Positions 33,741 to 36,334 of a stretch of 36,334 bases of DNA are shown here, piece after piece. The notes beneath the pieces are model-generated. The model was given only the letters and a program-made list of their open reading frames with translations. It did no database searches and was not told where the DNA came from. The position numbers were made by a program, and so were the translations under genes. The DNA comes from Candidatus Mcinerneyibacteriota bacterium (GTDB lineage Bacteria > Macinerneyibacteriota > Macinerneyibacteria > Macinerneyibacteriales > DSCS01). Within the stretch, counting starts at the first letter, position 1. Every line of letters starts with the position of its first letter. The stretch covers positions 1 through 36,334 of the forward strand of contig JAFGWL010000022.1 of the NCBI GenBank assembly GCA_016937175.1, read 5' to 3'.

Positions 33741-35460
33741 AATAACACCCCCCGAACCCCTCCTCTAATACTTTCCCCAGACGCTCATCCGCTTCTCTGC
33801 GCACATCCTCGGGATACCTGTAAAACCCCTCTTCAAGGGCAAGCCCTTTGAGAAGAGCACCCCGCCCCTTATCCCTGATGGCCCGGAAGGTATCGCGTTT
33901 CATACGCAAGGTCCCCATGGATACAGAAAAAAGGCCTTTCTTCCCCCATTCGTCTCTCAAGAGCCGGGCAAGATCCTCATAACCCGCCCACTCCTTCTGA
34001 GTCTGGATGATCACAGGATCCAGATGAAAAGAGAGGTGAAAACCCTTGTCAGCCAGCTTGCGGGCCATTTCAAGCCGTCTGTGTAACGAGGGGGTCAGCC
34101 GCTCCCATCTCTCGATAGCCTTTTGAGGTGCCAGCGAAAAACCTATGATGAGATGCTCATGAGCTGACCGGGCTTCAAGATGGCTTAATGCTGCTGATTT
34201 CGTCCGGAATTCACAATAGATCCGGTTCTGATTTTTACTTTTTTCTGAAAACCAGGCGATATTTTGTGTAACCCTGTCAAAGGCGGCTCCGTCACAGAGG
34301 TCCCCGAAATGGAAAAGTACAGGCATATCCTCTTCTTCTGCCTTTTTTTTCATTTCATCAAAGAGTTCCTCCCTGTTGAGAAAAAGAACGGGAGAAGGGT
34401 TTTTAAAATATCCCTGAAGAAAACAATAGAGGCAGTCCATGGGACAATTATATCCGTTAAATGCCGAATAGTGGCGCCATCCCGGCCGCCCGTAATGCTC
34501 CGGTTTTGATCGGACCAGCTCCCCCTTCTTCCGGGCGATAAACAGGGCAGAGCAGCCTTCGTTCCTGGGGCTCTGAAAATAGTCCAGATAGGATTTGATG
34601 GTAAAGGGCTTATATTCCGAAAAAGCGGTTTCAAACCTTTCTTTTCCCCGGATATCCTCTTCTAAAAAGAGAAACCGTCTGCAACTCTTGGCGGCTGAAG
34701 CTGGTCCCTGTATGCCTTTTTCCAGCTTGAGAGACTGGTAAAGCTGATGCCGCCGTGTAAAGGAAAGCCTCTCGTCCCGGCATTTCTCTGCCCACTTTCG
34801 TGCTTCCCCGCTTTTTTCAAGAGGAAGGGCCAGCCGCAGGAGAACTTCCATAAGGAGAGAGTCTCCGGCCAGCTCCTGAAGAATAGGAAGATCTTGCTGA
34901 AAACGTGTTGCCATCGGCCTGGGATCGATTCCCGGCCCTTCAGGAATATCGACATTATTGTCAGAGACCATCTTATAGAGAAGAACAGGAACCCTGTTTG
35001 CCCTTCCCCAGGAAAGAAGGTAATACCCCTCCCTGTCCACAAGGGATCCCCATACATACGCCTTTTCATAGACCCCCGGCTGGAGAAGAGGAAGCGTGAT
35101 CAGGCGGCTGGAGAGTTTGCCTTGCAAAGGAGCTTCGATATATGGGCCCAGCACCTTCTCATGGCGGAGGTCCGCCATCATTCCACCTGCTGCTGTCAGG
35201 ACTTCCCCCGGTGCATAGCTTGAGTCCAAGGCTCCACAGAGCCCTGCATTTACGACAATCTGAAATTCATTCTCGCGTGAAAGACCATAGAGGAGATGGG
35301 TCATCTCGATTCCGCCCCGGCCCTGGTTTGAATAGAAAAAAAGATCTCCTGCGGGGAGAGACAGACGATATCCCTTCCCTTCGGGGACGGGCCGGAAAAA
35401 ATCGATAAAGGGCTGAAGTTCACCCCTGTGTTCTGTCAGAACCAGAATAGAAGGTCTCAT
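33724..35460 (-). CDS. Fusion of a nucleoside phosphorylase/nucleosidase domain with an SPL-like radical SAM domain
   Basis: The 578-residue protein has two parts. Residues 1-215 look like the MTA/SAH or futalosine nucleosidase fold: NAGLCGALDSSYAPGEVL (71-88), DREGY with the likely catalytic Glu144, and MVSDN with Asp167. Residues about 300-578 look like the spore photoproduct lyase family. They have CPMDCLYC (339-346), a CxxxCxxC iron-sulfur site, followed by FLQGYF, then HFGDLCDG and IGFSLAPQKAIERWE. SPL enzymes repair UV thymine lesions using a 5'-deoxyadenosyl radical. Nucleosidases of this type can split 5'-deoxyadenosine, so the fusion may clear that by-product; this is inference. The start overlaps the pth stop (ATGA) and the gene lies in the rplY-pth-fusion-SDR unit. 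The true substrate is unknown. Confidence 0.75.
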   Translation of the reverse strand: MRPSILVLTEHRGELQPFIDFFRPVPEGKGYRLSLPAGDLFFYSNQGRGGIEMTHLLYGLSRENEFQIVVNAGLCGALDSSYAPGEVLTAAGGMMADLRHEKVLGPYIEAPLQGKLSSRLITLPLLQPGVYEKAYVWGSLVDREGYYLLSWGRANRVPVLLYKMVSDNNVDIPEGPGIDPRPMATRFQQDLPILQELAGDSLLMEVLLRLALPLEKSGEARKWAEKCRDERLSFTRRHQLYQSLKLEKGIQGPASAAKSCRRFLFLEEDIRGKERFETAFSEYKPFTIKSYLDYFQSPRNEGCSALFIARKKGELVRSKPEHYGRPGWRHYSAFNGYNCPMDCLYCFLQGYFKNPSPVLFLNREELFDEMKKKAEEEDMPVLFHFGDLCDGAAFDRVTQNIAWFSEKSKNQNRIYCEFRTKSAALSHLEARSAHEHLIIGFSLAPQKAIERWERLTPSLHRRLEMARKLADKGFHLSFHLDPVIIQTQKEWAGYEDLARLLRDEWGKKGLFSVSMGTLRMKRDTFRAIRDKGRGALLKGLALEEGFYRYPEDVRREADERLGKVLEEGFGGCYYVCMD

Positions 35461-36041
35461 TCTTCAGGGCGTTCAACAGCCCGCCCGTTGAACCGAGCCA
35501 TGGCTTTTTCTGGGCCTTCAGTGACCAGGGTGATCAGGGCTTTCCAAGAGAGTTCAAAGATATCGGGAAGGAGAGCCTGTTCATCCGAGGAAAAGGTGTC
35601 CAGGACATAATCACGCAAAGGCTCATGTTCCCCCTGTGCTCCGGCGATACCAATGCGTATCCGTGCAAACCGGTCGTTTCCGTTAAAGGCGTTTATGATT
35701 GACGTAATCCCGTTATGCCCGCCGCTGGATCCTCCGGGGCGGATTCTGATCTTTCCCAGGGGAAGGGCAGCATCATCATAGGCCACGATGACATCCTCAG
35801 GGGCGACCTGTTCTTTTTTCAGACTCCAAACCACGCGCCCTGAAAGGTTCATATAGGTCTGAGGCTTGATAAATGTCAGGGTTTCTCCTTTGATCCTGCC
35901 ACGGAACCAGACATACTCCGATTCATGTTTTTCGGGGACCTTCAGGTAACGGGAATTGATATAGTCCAAAAAAAGAAACCCGACATTATGCCGGGTTTCT
36001 CCATATTCAAGACCGGGGTTTCCAAGCCCGAAGATATACAC
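35457..36041 (-). CDS. pth: Peptidyl-tRNA hydrolase
   Basis: The 194-residue protein has the Pth signatures: FGLGNPGLEYGETRHNVGF with the catalytic His near residue 18, FIKPQTYMNLSG, VAYDDAALPLGKIRIRPGGSSGGHNG and FARIRIGI. It frees tRNA from stalled peptidyl-tRNA in the cytoplasm. Translation starts at GTG 36041 with AGGAG upstream. It lies 12 bases after rplY, a common bacterial pairing, and overlaps the start of the fusion gene by four bases. Confidence 0.96.
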   Translation of the reverse strand: MYIFGLGNPGLEYGETRHNVGFLFLDYINSRYLKVPEKHESEYVWFRGRIKGETLTFIKPQTYMNLSGRVVWSLKKEQVAPEDVIVAYDDAALPLGKIRIRPGGSSGGHNGITSIINAFNGNDRFARIRIGIAGAQGEHEPLRDYVLDTFSSDEQALLPDIFELSWKALITLVTEGPEKAMARFNGRAVERPEE

Positions 36042-36053
36042 GCGGATTCGCTC

Positions 36054-36334
36054 CTACTCTTCCTCTTCTTCTTCCTTCTTAGCTGTAATGACCTCAGGTT
36101 CAGCCATAACCTCTTCCTCTTCTTCCTCTTCAGCTTCCACGAGCCGCGGTGCGGCCACATGTGCGATGAGTTCTTCCTTGTCGACTAAAACCTTAAGCGT
36201 CTCGTCTTCGATGGCAACATCTTTCACGTGGATACTGTCGCCGATTCCCAAGGCGGAGATATCCACATCGATGTGAGAGGGCAGGCTGGAGGGCAGCGCC
36301 TCGATCTCGATCTCCCAAAGATTCTGCTCTAGAA
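36054..36334 (-). CDS. rplY: Ribosomal protein L25/CTC family, C-terminal fragment
   Basis: The gene continues beyond the right edge; about 93 C-terminal codons are seen. The segment IEIEALPSSLPSHIDVDI followed by LGIGDSIHVKDV is characteristic of the C-terminal beta domain of the L25/CTC (general stress) family, which binds 5S rRNA through its N-terminal part. The tail is extremely acidic, with two Glu runs separated by a short linker containing KK. It precedes pth in the same direction. Confidence 0.92.
   Translation of the reverse strand, partial: LEQNLWEIEIEALPSSLPSHIDVDISALGIGDSIHVKDVAIEDETLKVLVDKEELIAHVAAPRLVEAEEEEEEEVMAEPEVITAKKEEEEEE

Overview
The window is densely coded, about half G+C, and comes from a diderm bacterium. 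LptF/LptG-type permeases beside an MsbA-like ABC exporter, several lipoproteins and an RlpA protein imply an outer membrane. GroES-GroEL under a CIRCE element, sigma-70-like promoters and Shine-Dalgarno sequences are ordinarily bacterial. The phylum cannot be fixed from sequence alone; a spirochaete-like or other deep diderm lineage is possible. No transposase, integrase, phage gene or CRISPR array was seen, so this looks like stable chromosome.

Layout. 1-156: start of an iron-containing alcohol dehydrogenase, divergent from a lipoprotein with an altered M28 peptidase domain (265-1722). 1661-2818: ComEC-like competence domain. 2852-5307: a small membrane protein and a zinc-ribbon membrane protein with three L7/L12-like repeats. 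5338-11161 (minus): potassium uptake KtrB-KtrA, asparaginase, RlpA and ABC-F, one probable operon. 11242-18399 (minus): two tandem copies of a four-gene membrane cassette of unknown function. 18568-21304: TldD-TldE protease pair. 21416-23451: groES-groEL with CIRCE. 23508-24696: gcvT. 24727-24920: tRNA-Gln and tRNA-Glu. 24937-27283: umuD, SRAP (yedK) and umuC. 27434-32239 (plus): an SRPBCC-like protein, then LptF, LptG and an ABC exporter. 32246-36334 (minus): a lipoprotein, then rplY, pth, a nucleosidase/radical-SAM fusion and a short-chain dehydrogenase.

The best candidate for an undescribed system is the duplicated cassette at 11.2-18.4 kb. Two multi-pass proteins (here a and c) alternate with two proteins (b and d) that appear to carry related globular domains on opposite sides of the membrane. 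The d core is about 85% identical between copies, while its exported domain has diverged strongly. Each copy has its own promoter.

Other notable points are a nucleosidase/SPL-like radical SAM fusion, the L7/L12-like repeats in a zinc-ribbon membrane protein, an SRAP gene inside umuDC, and a group of promoters placed so that transcription would begin at or next to the start codon of envelope-protein genes. No gene-free stretch exceeds about 300 bases.
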